Source: Ypsolopha sequella (lineage: Eukaryota > Arthropoda > Insecta > Lepidoptera > Ypsolophidae). From it: a DNA stretch of 64,000 bases. Shown one piece after another: positions 24,201-37,469 of this stretch (position 1 is the first letter of the stretch; each line of letters begins with the position of its first letter). The notes below the pieces were generated by a model. That model ran no database searches. It was not told where the DNA came from and saw only the letters and a program-made list of their open reading frames with translations. The DNA lies in the NCBI GenBank assembly GCA_934047225.1, contig OW203986.1:11597221-11661220 (forward strand), given 5' to 3'. The translations under genes and the position numbers were made by a program.

Positions 24201-25970
24201 CTTAGTGAATAAAAATAGGAATGCATTGTTTAACATTCCTCTCGCAGTGTATAAGATTATATATATCTAAATATAATCTTATTAGTTATTATATATATAA
24301 TGAAGTGATTTAATGAGTTTTCTTTACTCTTCCAAAGAGCGTTATTATTATATGTAACATAAAAAGCCCGAAATATGCATGCAAATATGCATGAAAAATG
24401 CTTAAAATATGCATGAAACGTGTCAAAATATGCATAATTTTATTTCAAATTATTTTACATATTGCTACTGATCAGACTGTTCTAAATGTTTGGAAGGAAA
24501 ATTGTCTTCGATCGCTCTACACATTTTTATAAGCAGAAAAAACCCTTTGATATCCACTGAGGTGTATTTGACTTTTGGTGCTATTTAGCGCGAAAATACT
24601 TATGCATCATCAATCGTTTTTTTTATATATTCAACAACCGGTGAAAAGGGGGTAAATATGCAAATGCATATAATCCGGTCTCTAGTTATTATCATTAAAC
24701 GTAACCTTACAAATAAAAGTGTGATGTATCGCGATACCTCGCTATGCTTTTCAAGCAACTTTTGTCGGTAAAGCAACTATTTTCAGTGAAAGAGTGTGAG
24801 AAATTACTCGGACAAGACACAATACGCCATCAATTCTCATTACTCACAATATTCTGACAGCTTTAACTGTATAAACCACCCAAAAAATTAAAATATTGCT
24901 GAGTCTTTTGTCCGTTTTTGCCAACATAAATTTAAAGTAAAAATATATATCATCATTATCATCAATCAACCCGCATTAGCCCTATGTTGAATATATTTAG
25001 GTATCTTCTTTGTCAGGCGATTCTACCGGGTCTTTGATCAGTCTCATCATTGTCTTCCATCAACCCTGACGATACCGTCGCACCATCTCGGGCCATCGTA
25101 GTCTACCCACCGAATGTTTTTATGGCTTGGCTGCCACTCTGTTTCACCCCAGTTCACCTTCTTGCCTTGCCAGTGACCTGCCTATTTCAACATTCGGTAT
25201 TAGGTCCACAAGAGAAATGCCCAACATGTAACTCTAGGTCACAGAATAAAATATGCTTTTGATTTTGTGCACATGAGCCTTTTTTAAGGTACATGTTTCT
25301 TCAACATTGGTATAAGCATATTTCGATGAGTATAAAAATAAACATTGCACACTAAACATTGCAAGATTTTTGCTTTATAAGAGTCTTCCAGTCCTTTTAT
25401 TAATTCTCCCCAAATTCTAACCCAACCTTATTAATTTTATTACCACGTCCATTGTTATATTAACTACTTAAATAGGCAATTCTCTCTTTTTAATTTATTT
25501 AGTTTCTAAGATTTCCAAATTTTTTATCCTTATGAGCTATGAATGTTTTAAAATATAAGTGAATGTCGGAAGACGCTGGTATCTATTGTACAGTGCTACA
25601 CACTAGCATAGATGCCAACGGCTATCCTTATTAGTTAAGACTCACCTGTGTATTTATGTTTTTAAGTCTATATAAGGATAATTTGTTATATGCTTTTTGT
25701 AATAAAGAAAATTTTTACTTTACTTTACTTTTACTTTTATTTATCTTAAAAGATGAATAGAATAGAAAATAATTTATTTATTTCGTATGAAGAGCGTATA
25801 ATTAAAGTGATAAAAACAATAAGATGAGACGGATTGCACTTTCTTGTTCCTAATAAAATTGACCCCGTGATACGCGACATGTTTCAATTTCTTTCCGAAA
25901 TGATTTTCAAGTCAGCGCAGTGTTTGCGTCCACTGACGATGTTCTGCCGTGTCTCTGGTTACATAAATCA
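21290..25970. other. Long non-coding stretch
   Basis: No credible coding region. Contents: a CG-rich patch near 21995-22060; GCGGCCGCGGCCGC ending at 22200 (two overlapping NotI sites); a palindromic run, ggcctagctagctagctagg, at about 22556-22576; and a cluster of atatgcat/atgcaaat words at about 24370-24440 and 24655-24670. A repeat-like patch at 24970-25200 may be the decayed tail of a LINE on the minus strand, but no domain can be read. Confidence 0.5.
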
Positions 25971-25979
25971 AATAGGGCT

Positions 25980-26500
25980 GCGGTTTTTCCGTGTATTTCC
26001 AGAAATATTTATAAATTCTGGTATATGCATGTTTGTTTACCATAGATATAATAATAATAGTTATTATTATTTTTACCATAGACTAAGTATATATTTAGTC
26101 TATGTTTTTACTCAGTGATCTAATATAATACTAAAACCTCATTGTTTTTATTTTTACTATATCATTTTGACTCTGGAAAACATAGTTGGATTGTTCCTTG
26201 ATAAAAATTAATTATTGAAATGGTCTTCAAACACACTTTTTCTCCTCGTTTGACGAATAGGAATCATAGAAACAGAGTACAGAACTGAAACATATTTTAA
26301 TAGGTGGATTTTAAAAATATTTAGGTTTTTGATTTTGGAAACTTTGCCAGCTATTTTTTTTTCTTTAATAAAAAGCGTACTTTTTTCTTTTTTGCCCTGA
26401 ATCCGCCATTCTCGCATTGCGCATTTTTCGCTTAGAAAATGGTGACACAAAAAAATAGCCTCTTCAAATGCACGATCATAAAAGAGCACGCATGGTTTTG
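25980..26500. repeat. Dispersed repeat copy 1 (pair with 45150-45530)
   Basis: Shares with 45150-45530 a diverged stretch of about 300-400 bases: gtgtatttc then aatttctggtatatgca, then gtcttcaaacacactttttc, tcctcgtttgacgaatagga, ttttgccctgaatccgcc and tttttcgctt. Both copies can be read on the minus strand as similar short peptides (RxGRIQGKxEKS, then IKxxKIAxKxSxIKxL), which could mean a coding ancestor or only shared DNA. Confidence 0.75.
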
Positions 26501-26696
26501 GGATGGAGTAACCTACGTACGGAATCGTTTAACGTTTACAAGTTGCTCACGTATCACGAATAATCACGACCGGCTCACGGCCACTCTGAACCTAACTTAT
26601 TATTTGTTATCTAACACTTATAACATCGTGTGGAGAATTAATCATTAACGCAAGAAGCTCCTGCTTCCGTAGAACCAGCTTTTTAGGTTATTTTTT

Positions 26697-27361
26697 TAGG
26701 GTTCCGTGCCTCAAAATGAAAAAGGAAACCGTTAGGGTCACTTCGTTGTCTGTCTTTAAAAAATTCTTATAACGGTTAGAAGTAACAATAAGTGGGAAAT
26801 TAAATCAATTTTATTCAAAAAACTTGATTTAAAAGACATGATGTTGCTAAGTTTCTCGCCCTTCTTCTTAGCAAGACTAATCGAATGGGTGAAGTTAGGC
26901 ATATATTTATTTATAGCGTATTTATCTATCAACTTTGTTGTATTTATTGCTTATAAATTATAAAAACAATTAATATACGATATATTTCGACTCCTACTGT
27001 GGAATTCTCTCATTCGCAGTAGGAGTCGAAATATATCGTATATTAATTGTTTTTATAATTTATATGCTCCATATCTATAAATAATTAAATGCCATACAAA
27101 GGTAATAATAAAAAATATATTTATTTGAATTGTATTTATTGCAATATATTTGCCTATATTTTTTATTTTATGCAAATGTTTTGTATGTTTTTCTTTAAAT
27201 TATATTAACTTTCAGGAAGGACCAAGTGGTACTAGATGCTATTGTTCTTAATTTTTTGTACGGTAGTAATATTAATAATCGATAAGGAAATTTAATTTAC
27301 TGATTTAATTCGATCTGGAACCCTCAGGGCGCGGCTCCTACCTGCACTTGCCCGTCTTTTT
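26697..27361 (+). repeat. 'gggttccgt...cacttggcc' family copy interrupted by a foldback
   Basis: Starts agggttccgtgcctcaaaatg and ends ggaaccctcagggcgcggct, then cctgcacttgcccg. The interior contains the inserted foldback at 26953-27063. Confidence 0.7.
26953..27063. repeat. Perfect 47-bp inverted repeat with 17-base spacer
   Basis: 26953-26999 and 27017-27063 are exact reverse complements (outer ends ataaattataaaaac, inner ends cgactcctactg). The perfect match between arms implies a recent or actively homogenised foldback; transcripts would form a long, stable hairpin. Confidence 0.9.
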
Positions 27362-30300
27362 TAAACAGATGCAGTTTTCGAACAAAAACCTCAACAATTG
27401 GTGTTGATTACATACCCACTTGCCATGCTGCTTGTTAATTCACAATTGATATAATTTGTGCGAAGATGTAATGATGTAGACATACTTTTGACCTTGATAT
27501 CTGACCTAGGAATAACCATTTACAGATTTACAGATTCCGTCGTCACATTCCTTAGCTAAGAGAAAGTGAAAAACTACACATAGGAATGTTTTTTAACCTC
27601 AAAAGTTCGCCAAAAGTTCAAAAATGTTTCATTCCGACAAAACATAAGGTGATTCAGGTTGTCTTTTGTCTCAAATATGGTTTAAAAAGAAAAGACTTGC
27701 CTACCCACATACCTACATTCCTAGTGTCTTTTGTTATTGTTTTACAATAGAAAAAAAGAAAACGAAGATGATGTGTAGTAGTGTATTTGGCAAAGTATTT
27801 CAAAGTAATTAACGCATAAGTTTTTACTTTATACCTACTTTACTAATAGAGCCCCTAAGTAAAGTTTCAACATAAAACGTTACAAAATCTCAAAACAAAT
27901 TAAAAGTCGTGGAAGAAGCTGTATTGTTACAGTGAAACTAGTTAGGCGAAATCTCAGTTTCTTTTTTGATAATGTGACTTCGAACGAATTCATACTGGAG
28001 GCTGGGTATGTGGTCAGGATCAAGATTAAAACAATTTTGGAAAATACAAAAAAAAGAAAATTGTACCGCGAGTCAATTAGCATAGGAAACCTGAATTTTA
28101 TTTTGTATTTTTCGCAGAAAGAGTCTTTGTACCATAGTCTTGACTGCACTTAGCGAGTCTCGAGTATGAATCTGATTATATAATGCAAAGTCACCTCGGT
28201 GAGTAGCCGTTTGTAACACAAAATCATTGATTTATAATCAATTAATATTACAAAGGTAAAAGATATAAATAATATAACAATCGCCTCGTCTCCCATTATA
28301 TTATTTTAAACAATTTCAATTCACAGATTGAAGTAGGCGTGCCGGAGGTGACTGACCTGAGTCCTTGACCCACTCTCTCCTTTCAACCAAAACTTGGCGG
28401 CCGGCTTTCAACCATGTCCTTTTATGAAGACCATAATACTTTTTCTTTTTAAGAAAAAAAAAAAAACGGATTGTGCGGGAAAGCTTACAAACACGACAAT
28501 GTTTTGTTTCCAGGCTAGATTTTATTTTATCGAGAAAGTTTATCGTCTTTTATATCGAGTTCACGATAATGTGTTTCTTACTGATATTTCGAACCAAGAG
28601 GAAATGAAGTCATAACGATATGATACCTCGGCACTGTCAAGTTCTTATTTAGACTTAGACAAAAGTAATTATCTTGCTATTTCTGCGCTCAATAGAAGAA
28701 AACTATGCAGAAAACTTCATTCAATTCTATGTATGAAGATTTCCGTAATTCTGCAGCATTCTCAATTACATATCTAACTTACCTAACTATATATAAGTAT
28801 AAGGTATTTTCAATAAAAAATCCAAGGGTACCGATAGCAATTAGATAGCAATTCACATTATAATCGTCTGGGCCTATTTCGTTCGGTATTCAATAAACTC
28901 GTTTGGTATAGTAATATGATTCGGACCGGTAGTATCCGTTATCATTCGAATTTCGAACGGTTCTTCAAACATTTCATTTACTATGCCACTGGCTGGATAG
29001 ACAAGATTTGAGGTTTGAAGGTTGTACAAAAGAGTAAAGTGTTTTTTAAAGTTGACGATCGGTGGCGTGGAGAATCGACTGGGCTTGCGCTTGCGCATCG
29101 CTCCGTATCGCACGGCGCGTGACGTGACGCCGCTCTCGGTCCCGTTATGCGACACACTCGCGTTGCACATTCGAGCCACCGACCATGGAGACATTGCTGT
29201 GTTTTGATGGATCCTCGGTTAGATTATCTTAAGAGATTTTTTTTACTTGAGGAATGAAGCAACAACTCGATGTTAGTCAGCGCCACGGCATGGTACATCA
29301 TGGCAGTTTTATTGTGGCTGCGTAAGTGATACGACACATAGTTTACGATATGTACTATAAAATATAGAAATAATAAAAAAAATTAAGGTAAGTGACAATG
29401 ACTTATATATTTTTAAATAAAATCATAAACATTGATAATTTTAATTTATAAGATTATTCGAAATTTAAATCTGTCACTTCCTTAATAATCGCTTTCTTGA
29501 GAGGGTCGAGATTTATATGGCGTTTAGCACCGGCTTTTTTCTTAAAACCTGCCACAAAGCGTAGTCCAAAGGTCCGAGCTGGAAGAAGGCCAATCTTAAT
29601 TTTTTTCATTTGCCCATGGTGACCACTCCGTAACCAGTAGATTTTGCTTTCTGTGCAGAGTCCGAATCCTGTTGGAAGACCTATGACTGGTTTTGACTAC
29701 TGCACCATATTTTTTCGTCTGAAAACAAAATTCAAATGGCCTAAACGGCGTTCAGAAAATTACCCGTCTGTCTGCGGTAAGGTCGAAGCCCGATAAGCTT
29801 CGTTGATAATTATTTTTAGGGAACTTCTCTGTACAGTCATCAGAACTGCCATCAACTTTTGCCTCCTTTTGTTTCCGAATGGAACATAGTCGACCAGATT
29901 ATTCTCTGTCATCAACGCTCAGGTAAGATCGATGGTAAGATAAATAAATAGTTTTTAAATTTTTAGGTTTTGCAATAACGTGAAATTCCCCTTATCTGTG
30001 CAGTGCAATTAAAGCAACACGATTCTCTTTCAACCTCCATTCCATGTTGTATTAAACAGAATACATATTGTCTAATATTTTGCCTTTTAATTGTGATTGT
30101 TTTGAATATAGATGAATATTGAAATACAATTATTTAAATTGAATAAAACTTCAACGAATAAATTCAATAATTCGCATGGTTGCAATATGTACTACGTGGA
30201 TATCCTTCATACATTTTACATAAGTACATTTTTAAATGTGTTAAAAATAAACCTATGTTAAAGACAGCCACTAAAAAATTTCAGAACGCAACAAAAACAA

Positions 30301-31740
30301 GAAAGTTTGATGTTGTTATTATAGAGAAAAACGATGATTTATAGGTAGAGAATACTCTTCCGGCATCATGTCGCTTCAAGTATTCTTTGATCTAAGAATT
30401 ATGAGATATTAGTCATAGATCGTTATCGATCATCGCGATAATAGTACACGGCTCAAATCTAGCATGCTATGATGACAAGACAAGCTTTGTACCATAAAAG
30501 CAAAGTCATTTACTGACCATTTGGTGCCAAGAATGTTGCGATGCGAAGAAGCAATGTGTCATTAGAAGCTTTCTTCAGGAATTTTTCCGTTTGTGTCGTA
30601 AAGTTCCTGTTAAGACTTAATAAAACTGCATATTACATTTTTAGTTCGTAGTAGGAAATTAACTTATACTTAAGTATATTTTGGTAAACATTTACTTTTA
30701 AAAGACCAATTACAATATTTAAAAAATCTGAATTCAATTTTTTTATGTCAAAAAGTAAGATAAAAAGAATAGTGGCAGCTATCTATGTTTTCTAATCTAC
30801 ATTTTTACCCTTGATTGACTACCCTACCGTAAAAAGTCCTAAACTTATCCTGGTATGATGTTCAAAAAAATTACCAATTATAATTTTAATTCCTTATATT
30901 TTTCTCTACGTTTCTAATTTTTATTGCTGAAAATATCCTAAATATGGAGTCAGTAAAACCACCCTGGCTTAATGATGTTTCCGCTTCTGATTGGCAAACA
31001 TTTGGGCACCATAAACTAGTAATTATCATTTTATAATACTCTACATGGCCTTAATGAAACCTTGAGGTAGTTCAAAGGCACCATGTCAAGCTGTGCTCGG
31101 GACTTTTTGGCAAAGTTTTTGTTACTTCTTAACGTGTCTACAAAATATTGGTGAACCACGAAATACCCGCGCGGAGATTTGCTAACGCTCCGTCTTTGGG
31201 AGGCTGGGAAGTGGAAGTTCTCGTTGCAATGGTTAAGTTCTGGTTATTTTGACAGTTGTAAAGTTCTAATGTATAAGCGATGTTGTGTTGGCAGGTAACG
31301 AACGAACGTATGATAATCTGTCTTTTTGATAAGGGAATGTGATTCATTCGGTTCTCACAGCCTGAGACTGGTCGTAGTTATTGTTTTGTTGTCTGATAAA
31401 AAACTTCATTCCGATGTATGATATTCATAACACCCATTACGTTTTTTGTCTCAGTCAGCTTGGTCAATGTTATACATGTGTCATAAATATCTGATGGTAA
31501 TTTATCAAAATAATTACTATGATCATGTTTATTTAAAATTACATGTTGTGTTACGTCTTAATTTTTACCGAGGCTTGTTTATTTATGACTATTCAGAGTG
31601 GCCACAGTAAAAGCTTACCGTGAAAATGTATGATCAAAATTATTTTTATTGTTTCGAAATGAAATGAAACAATAAAATAAAATAAAATATATTTACTATA
31701 AATATATTTAAATATATTTACTATAAATATATTTATAGGA
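27362..31740. other. Non-coding stretch with one CG-rich patch
   Basis: No gene recognised. The patch at 29050-29190 is CG-rich (ttgcgcttgcgcatcgctcc, gcgcgtgacgtgacgccgct) and underlies a 106-codon minus-strand frame (28874-29194) and a 61-codon plus-strand frame. Neither shows a domain, so the patch is reported as a possible regulatory element or decayed exon. 28060-28210 resembles 62777-62925, a diverged dispersed repeat (gcgagtcaatta, then agtatgaatctg and gtcacct). Confidence 0.4.
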
Positions 31741-31772
31741 GGTCGCAGGTTCAAATCCTGGCCCAAGGATTA
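31738..31772 (+). repeat. tRNA-like 3' fragment
   Basis: aggaggtcgcaggttcaaat then cctggcccaagga has a good B box (GGTTCAAATCC) and T-arm pairing, but nothing tRNA-like upstream: only AT-rich tandem atatttactataaat copies. Probably a SINE or tRNA remnant. Confidence 0.4.
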
Positions 31773-32276
31773 TAAAAAATGTTGTGCTTTTAAATTTGTT
31801 TTTGATTGATTTCAAGTTTGTAACGCACTCTAATAATAATATGTTTATTTATGTAATATTCCCATATTATATACATTATATACACTTATTACAGGTCAGA
31901 TTTAATGTAAAATAATAGAAAAAAACAATTTCAACTAAGTATAATAAAGAGAAATACGATTAAAAAAAAGTTTGCCTTCCTTAGATATAAATAACACTTA
32001 ATTATAGAGATACTTAACAAAATAAAAATATGGGAATAAATAATAAATGTAAGGCAATAAATACAATATAGTTGGTATAAAAATAAATAAATATACATAA
32101 TTAAATATATAGACATTATGCCTAACTCAGCCCATTGAAGGGCAAGAAACTTAGCAAGAACATGTCTTTTATTTTTATTTTTTTTTATTTTACGAAGATA
32201 TAACTTATACATAAATTATGTAAAGTGAGAAAAAAGTACAAGATAGGAGCAATTCATGCCATGAGGAAAAATATAT
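31773..32276. other. AT-rich spacer
   Basis: No gene recognised. A short stretch at about 32118-32165 (cctaactcagcccattgaag, then ggcaagaaacttagcaagaa) is the inverted counterpart of similar words at 26850-26910 and 59630-59690, a small dispersed repeat. Confidence 0.5.
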
Positions 32277-33277
32277 ACAGGGTGGAAAAAATGAAAGGGC
32301 CCTGGAGGGGAACTACCTTAAATCCTTTAGTTAGCTCATTTTACTGAAAGGAAACATTCCTTTATTTTTTAAAAGAAACAAAACTGCATTCAAAGATCTT
32401 CTAAAATTTGCTTGTCTCACCCGGGAACTGAACCTACTAAAAATTAAAAAAATAAACCCTCGCTATTTTATTATACGAATCGGTAGGATTATTGTTCAGG
32501 ATTAAATTTGCCTAATAAACATTTAGCCTTACACTCATATGTTGTACGAGATACCCATGAAATTGAATATTTATTACAAGTTTTTTATTAACAATACCTA
32601 ATACTGTTCACTTGTAAAGTAATAATTATACGCCATTATTACACAATGACAGCACGGAATGAAAGCAAAACAAAACAAAATTTGAATTTCGAACGAAATT
32701 TATGGTTCGAACTTCAAATTTGAAAAAAAAAATACGTTCCTTTTTTAAACTTTTCGTCAGTACGCCTAGTGCAAGAAGTAATTGTGCTCTGCATACATTT
32801 CTTATTACCATTTAACGATTTTATTATTGAAGTCTTCAACAAGGTACTTAAGATAAATAACATTAGCAAGATTTTACTTCATACGATGTCTTTGGATGTA
32901 AGAGAGATAAGAAAATTATAACGTGTCATTTACTTGTTACAAGTGAACAGTACTAGGCATTGTTATCAAAGAACTTGTAATAAATATTTCATTTCATGAG
33001 TATCTCGTACAACAGATGAGTGTAAGACCAAATGTTTATTATACAAATTTTATTCTGAACAATAATCCTACCGATTCGTATGATAAAATAGCGCGGGTTT
33101 ATTTTTTTTATTTTTAATTGGTTTGATTCCTGGGTGAGACAAGCGAATTTCAGAATATCTTTGAATGCAGTTTTGTTTCTTTTAAAAAATAAAGGAATGT
33201 TTCCTTTCAGTAAAATGACCTAACTAAAGGATTTAAGGTAGTTCCCCTCCAGGGCCCTTAAATTTTTTCCACCCTGT
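32277..33277. mobile_element. Foldback element, ACAGGGTGGAAAA family, copy 1
   Basis: About 1.0 kb with long inverted arms (about 340 bases each), beginning ACAGGGTGGAAAAAATG and ending with the near-complement TTTTTTCCACCCTGT, around a roughly 300-base non-palindromic core. 60680-61718 is a second full copy, similar along its entire length. Both are flanked by atat, which may be the target duplication. No protein is encoded. The right arm contains a GGTTTGATTCC-like Pol III B box (intact GGTTCGATTCC in copy 2). Probably a non-autonomous DNA transposon; superfamily unassigned. Confidence 0.85.
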
Positions 33278-33525
33278 ATATTTGTCTACCTGTCTCATAT
33301 AGTCCATCACCTTTTACAGTCATCTCATCAGTTTATTTATTTATTAGTTATAGAGGAACCATAAATTAGGAAATTATACTAATCACTATTAAACTGAATT
33401 ATTATAACTCCATGCTTCTTTATCGTCCAAATAATCATTGATTTTATAACAAGCTTTATTCAAGAGTTCCTGATAAATATATATTTTTTGATCAATATAT
33501 ATTTGTCTCTTTTTTATGAGATTTT

Positions 33526-33868
33526 AATGTAGTTTTGGTTGATTAAAAACTAATAATAAAAGGTAAAAATGATAATTTAACTCAAGATATATTTCGGGCC
33601 CCACTGGGCCCGGCATCAGTTGAGATTCTGACAATTAATTAAATATGACATATAAGTTATTTACAAAAAAGAAAAAAGTATAAAAGGTTTATTTACAATT
33701 TATCTAAATTTTTTACTTTTTTCTTTTTTGTAAATAACTTATATGTCATATTTAATTAATTGTCAGAATCTCAACTGATGCTGGGCCCAGTGGGGCCCGA
33801 AATATATCTTGAGTTAAATTATTATTTTTACCTTTTATTATTAGTTTTTAATCAACCAAAACTACATT
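33526..33868. mobile_element. Foldback element with GGGCCC arms
   Basis: Inverted arms of about 150 bases, from aatgtagttttggttgatta to its complement at 33849-33868, passing through cgggccccactgggccc. The core is AT-rich. Single arms of the same family occur at about 42131-42165 and, diverged, at about 14562-14610. No coding capacity. Confidence 0.85.
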
Positions 33869-34328
33869 GATAAATATATAGTTTAACTTATAAAACTTCA
33901 TAACAACAACTATAACTTATGATATTTATAACTCTTCGCAATATGATAAAGAAATATTTAAAAAAGTTTTTTGTTTCTAGTCAAAGCATAATCGCAGTCG
34001 CATAAGAAAACACAGAAAAAGTGCTAACCACAGATTATCAAATAGTTCGTGATTTTATAAGAAATCTAACGACGTTTCTAAGCAGAGCTTGAAGCAAACA
34101 AAAAGTGTTCCTGAATTACTTTAATAGCAGCAAATAATGAGTCTTATTTTACAACTATTATCTCGGAAGCTCAAGGTTGTCACATAAGTACTATGACATG
34201 GATGTCATTTTTCTTCTGTCTGTCTGTCAGTTTGTTTCTTATATAATAGGACCTATCGTTAAAATTGAATAAATTAACAACCTTGACTTGGTAAATGAAG
34301 AATTAAAACACAATGAATGAAGTAAATT
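33869..34328. other. AT-rich spacer
   Basis: I see nothing here beyond AT-rich sequence. Confidence 0.5.
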
Positions 34329-34340
34329 ATGTAAACAAGT

Positions 34341-34688
34341 CACAGGTGGTAGAGGCTCGACTGTGGAGGTACCACCATCTTACTTGGAGACCCTTTCGAA
34401 GTAATTCTGCGGAGAGTAAGAGGACAGCTCACAGGCAAAAGAACCAGGCGGCCCACCATGCCTGGGACCGATGGATGGCGTTATATCCATCCCTAATAGC
34501 CAGGCCTTAAATGGAACAGACTGGTGACGGGCAGCGGCGTCACTGGTGCGAGGGTTCCGGCACCGCGCTCACCAACCCGCCTGCCTAGCGTGTGTAGGTA
34601 TGGGCAATTCTTCCAGGATGACCGCCGTTAGGGGCAAAGTCCTGGAAAGGCTTATGCCCAGCAGTGGACGAACTATGCTGATGGATGG
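34341..34688 (+). mobile_element. LINE/SINE tail insertion (RTE-like 3' end) with 12-bp duplication
   Basis: A 348-bp insertion flanked by exact 12-base copies of ATGTAAACAAGT (34329-34340 and 34689-34700). The body is GC-richer than its surroundings and ends gcccagcagtggacgaacta followed by tgctgatggatgg, the classic tail of RTE-type LINEs and their SINE partners in Lepidoptera, with a tgatgga-type simple-repeat end. Two open frames of 61-65 codons are remnants without a readable domain. The long, variable-type duplication indicates target-primed reverse transcription. Confidence 0.85.
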
Positions 34689-34715
34689 ATGTAAACAAGT
34701 AACGGGGGCACATTT

Positions 34716-35056
34716 GTGTCGATTCGGCTAACTTATTTGACAGAACTAAACTTAATTTGAGCCTTCTGTCTTGTTCTTTCCGTATCGAAAAGACAAAGAC
34801 AGAACGCTTAAAATAAGGTTAGTCCTGTCAAATTAGTTAAATTGTTTATACTTGCGATTGTCGGCACTTGGTGAAACTTGAAACACATCTTGAATTAAAA
34901 CACTTGTACTTGTAGTTTCACTTTATTTACAGAGCAACGTAAACAATGATAAACAATAATTTGATCATTGTTTACGTTGCTCAGTAAATAAAGTGAAACT
35001 ACAAGTACAAGTGTTTTAATTCAAGATAGTTAAATTGTGTTTAGCCGAATCGACAC
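34716..35056. mobile_element. Nested foldback element
   Basis: Outer ends gtgtcgattcggcta (34716-34730) and tagccgaatcgacac (35042-35056) are exact complements. An inner, nearly perfect inverted repeat (34887-35027) of about 64 bases per arm includes acacttgtacttgtagtttc and ends at atgat/atcat. The left flank cttgcgattgtcggcacttg recurs next to the foldback at 39890-40127, so the two are relatives. Confidence 0.85.
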
Positions 35057-36840
35057 CATTGACGCGACGGCGTCTATTACAAATACAGAGAATCGTAAAC
35101 TTGGTAGTAAATTACACCTGTAGACGTCAAGTTTAGTCGGTATCCCTTGTTTACAGCGTTTTTTTTTTACTACAGAAATACTTATATCGGTATATAATAA
35201 ATAGCACAAAAACGAGTACTTCCCGTGGCCTTAACAAAAAACTACTTTTTTATTTTCAATTATTTTCGATTTTTCAAAGTGCAGATCTGTTTTGATTCTC
35301 ATAATTATATATTAGTCCGTGATCTTAAGCCATGGCCTATCTGCACAGAGACCTTGCATATCAATTAACTGAACAAATAAACTATGTTCTGACCATTGAA
35401 TACTGATTGGGAACAAAAAGTCATCAATCTTATCATGATCTTCGCGTCATAAGCTTTCAATGTTGGATGGGTGACTTCGCTGATCCAAGTTATTTTTTAG
35501 GTCATCATCAGCTTGCTAATTATGCGTCAATTCGCTCTTGGGCCAAATTCATCAGTGCTTCGAGCAGTTTTGGGAATATAATTTTACCCCCACCTGGCTG
35601 GTTGTCTATCAAACTGTATACCTATTAGTTAATAGTAAAATATGTCCTCACACAGGTGCATCCTAGGTTTATAAAAGTACATTAAGAAGTTTTAAATGAT
35701 CATCCATCAATTTAAATAGACCTGCTTCTAAAACGATACCCTAATAGGCCCTAGTTTGAAGAGGTCTGCGCTAGCGCATTGCACGGACGTGATGTGAGGC
35801 CGCATCTGCACAAGGCCGCCTGGTCATCTATCTATAGCTCCACGGTCCTCGACTTGTCCTCACATAGCACTAGGTAGACCAAGATAAATCTTGCGTTTAT
35901 CCCGGGCCGCAATTATAAATGTTAAATTAATTTATAAGCACGGGTTTACAAATTACAATTCGGTTCACATTTGCAAGATGAAATGGTTGGGTACGTAATT
36001 AATTGCCATTTCATATTCTGAATGTAATGAACTGCTAAAATATTGAACATATGTACGGGAAAATTAAATATGGGAAATTTCATTTGTAAAGTCGATAAAT
36101 TATTTGTAAGTAGGTTTTGATTGTTAACCGTGAATTTTTAGTACTATGGAAACGAAAACTAACGTGTTAGTAGTAACTCGACTATATAACAACTTTTACT
36201 ACAAAGCCAAACCTGACATCGCATGACATGACATTTATTATATAAAACTATTAGACATAGACTATTTAATTATATTACATTAAAACCGACCATACAAGTG
36301 CGTCTGATGTACGTACCTACATTACATAAATAAATGTATTTCATTGCATTTCGCAGAAATTAAAACTTTTTACAGCCAGACTGATTCAGAGGTCTTCTAA
36401 AGTAAAAGATATTTTTGTAGACGGGTTAAACTATATCATAAGGTAACATTAATTTGTACAGCCAAACTCATACTGGAGGTTTGGTATAATATCACTTAAA
36501 GTGATCAATATCACGGATCAATAACACTTTTTGGGAAATTTGAAAAATAAAATTTTGTCTTTCCATGTTTAAACTCGGGGCTGGGCAGGGAACAGGGAAA
36601 AAATATTTTCTAATTTTCCAATAAGGTTCATTGAACCTTGATACCGTCCACTAACCAAGTCTTCAGATTGTATTTGGCTGTATAAATAAATGTCAACTTA
36701 TATATTTACGGGCAATATGCTAATATGGTAATATGTGGGTTACGCTATTAAAATTTAAAACCATAAAATTTTGTTTATTTAAAGGTAACTTACCAAAAAA
36801 AAGAGATATTGGTGTCGATTCGGTGTAGCATTCGGTGTAG
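35057..36840. other. Non-coding stretch
   Basis: No gene recognised. A slightly GC-richer patch lies at about 35745-35920. The word aaactcatactggaggtttg, near 36465, recurs in variant form at about 27990, 38370 and 62870 (see findings). Confidence 0.5.
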
Positions 36841-37469
36841 GATGACCTACCCTAGCAACTTTAATAATTACCCCTCCAGCCAACGACATCCACCAGCACA
36901 ATAAGTCCAATGGCAAAGACCTTATTTGCTTTTGATAGAGGCGGTCGTATGTTGGCACATTGACCTCTTTTTCTTGGACGCGTAATAGTAATGATCACGC
37001 AGCGAAACAAGAAATTGGTGTGTTTTTAGCTAATACTGAAATATTTTGTAGGGAAAAATATTGGATTGAAGTAGATTCTCTTCATATTTCTATTACCTAT
37101 TTTGTGAAAAAAAAAATCAAGTTGATCTCTTAACCGATCTCTTAACTTTTTTTTTTTTGACGAAATTATTAATTTTAATACATTTATAAATAGAATCCTT
37201 AGATAAAATATCAATAAATCAAATATATTTTTTTCAATACAAGGAGAGTCCGAATTTCTTCAAACGAATCCCCGAAAGTGGCGTTTTTAATGCTCTAGGC
37301 TCATGTATAGTCTTAAGAGGATAGGTTCGCTTGCATACTACCCTGTTACTCCATGCGGAAAGACCCGCAGTGGGAGAGGGACAAATTCTGGAAAAAAGTC
37401 AAAATGACAACTTTTTTCACTAATTTTATTATTTAAAAATAAAGAAAAGGTGCTATGAAATATATGTCC

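Noticed and set aside
24970..25262. Possible LINE tail on the minus strand
   Set aside because: A few LINE-tail-like words (IxWVDYDGPRW) but no continuous alignment; too weak to annotate as a feature.
28874..29194. 106-codon minus-strand ORF over a CG-rich patch
   Set aside because: No recognisable domain and a competing plus-strand frame; kept only as a note on the non-coding stretch.
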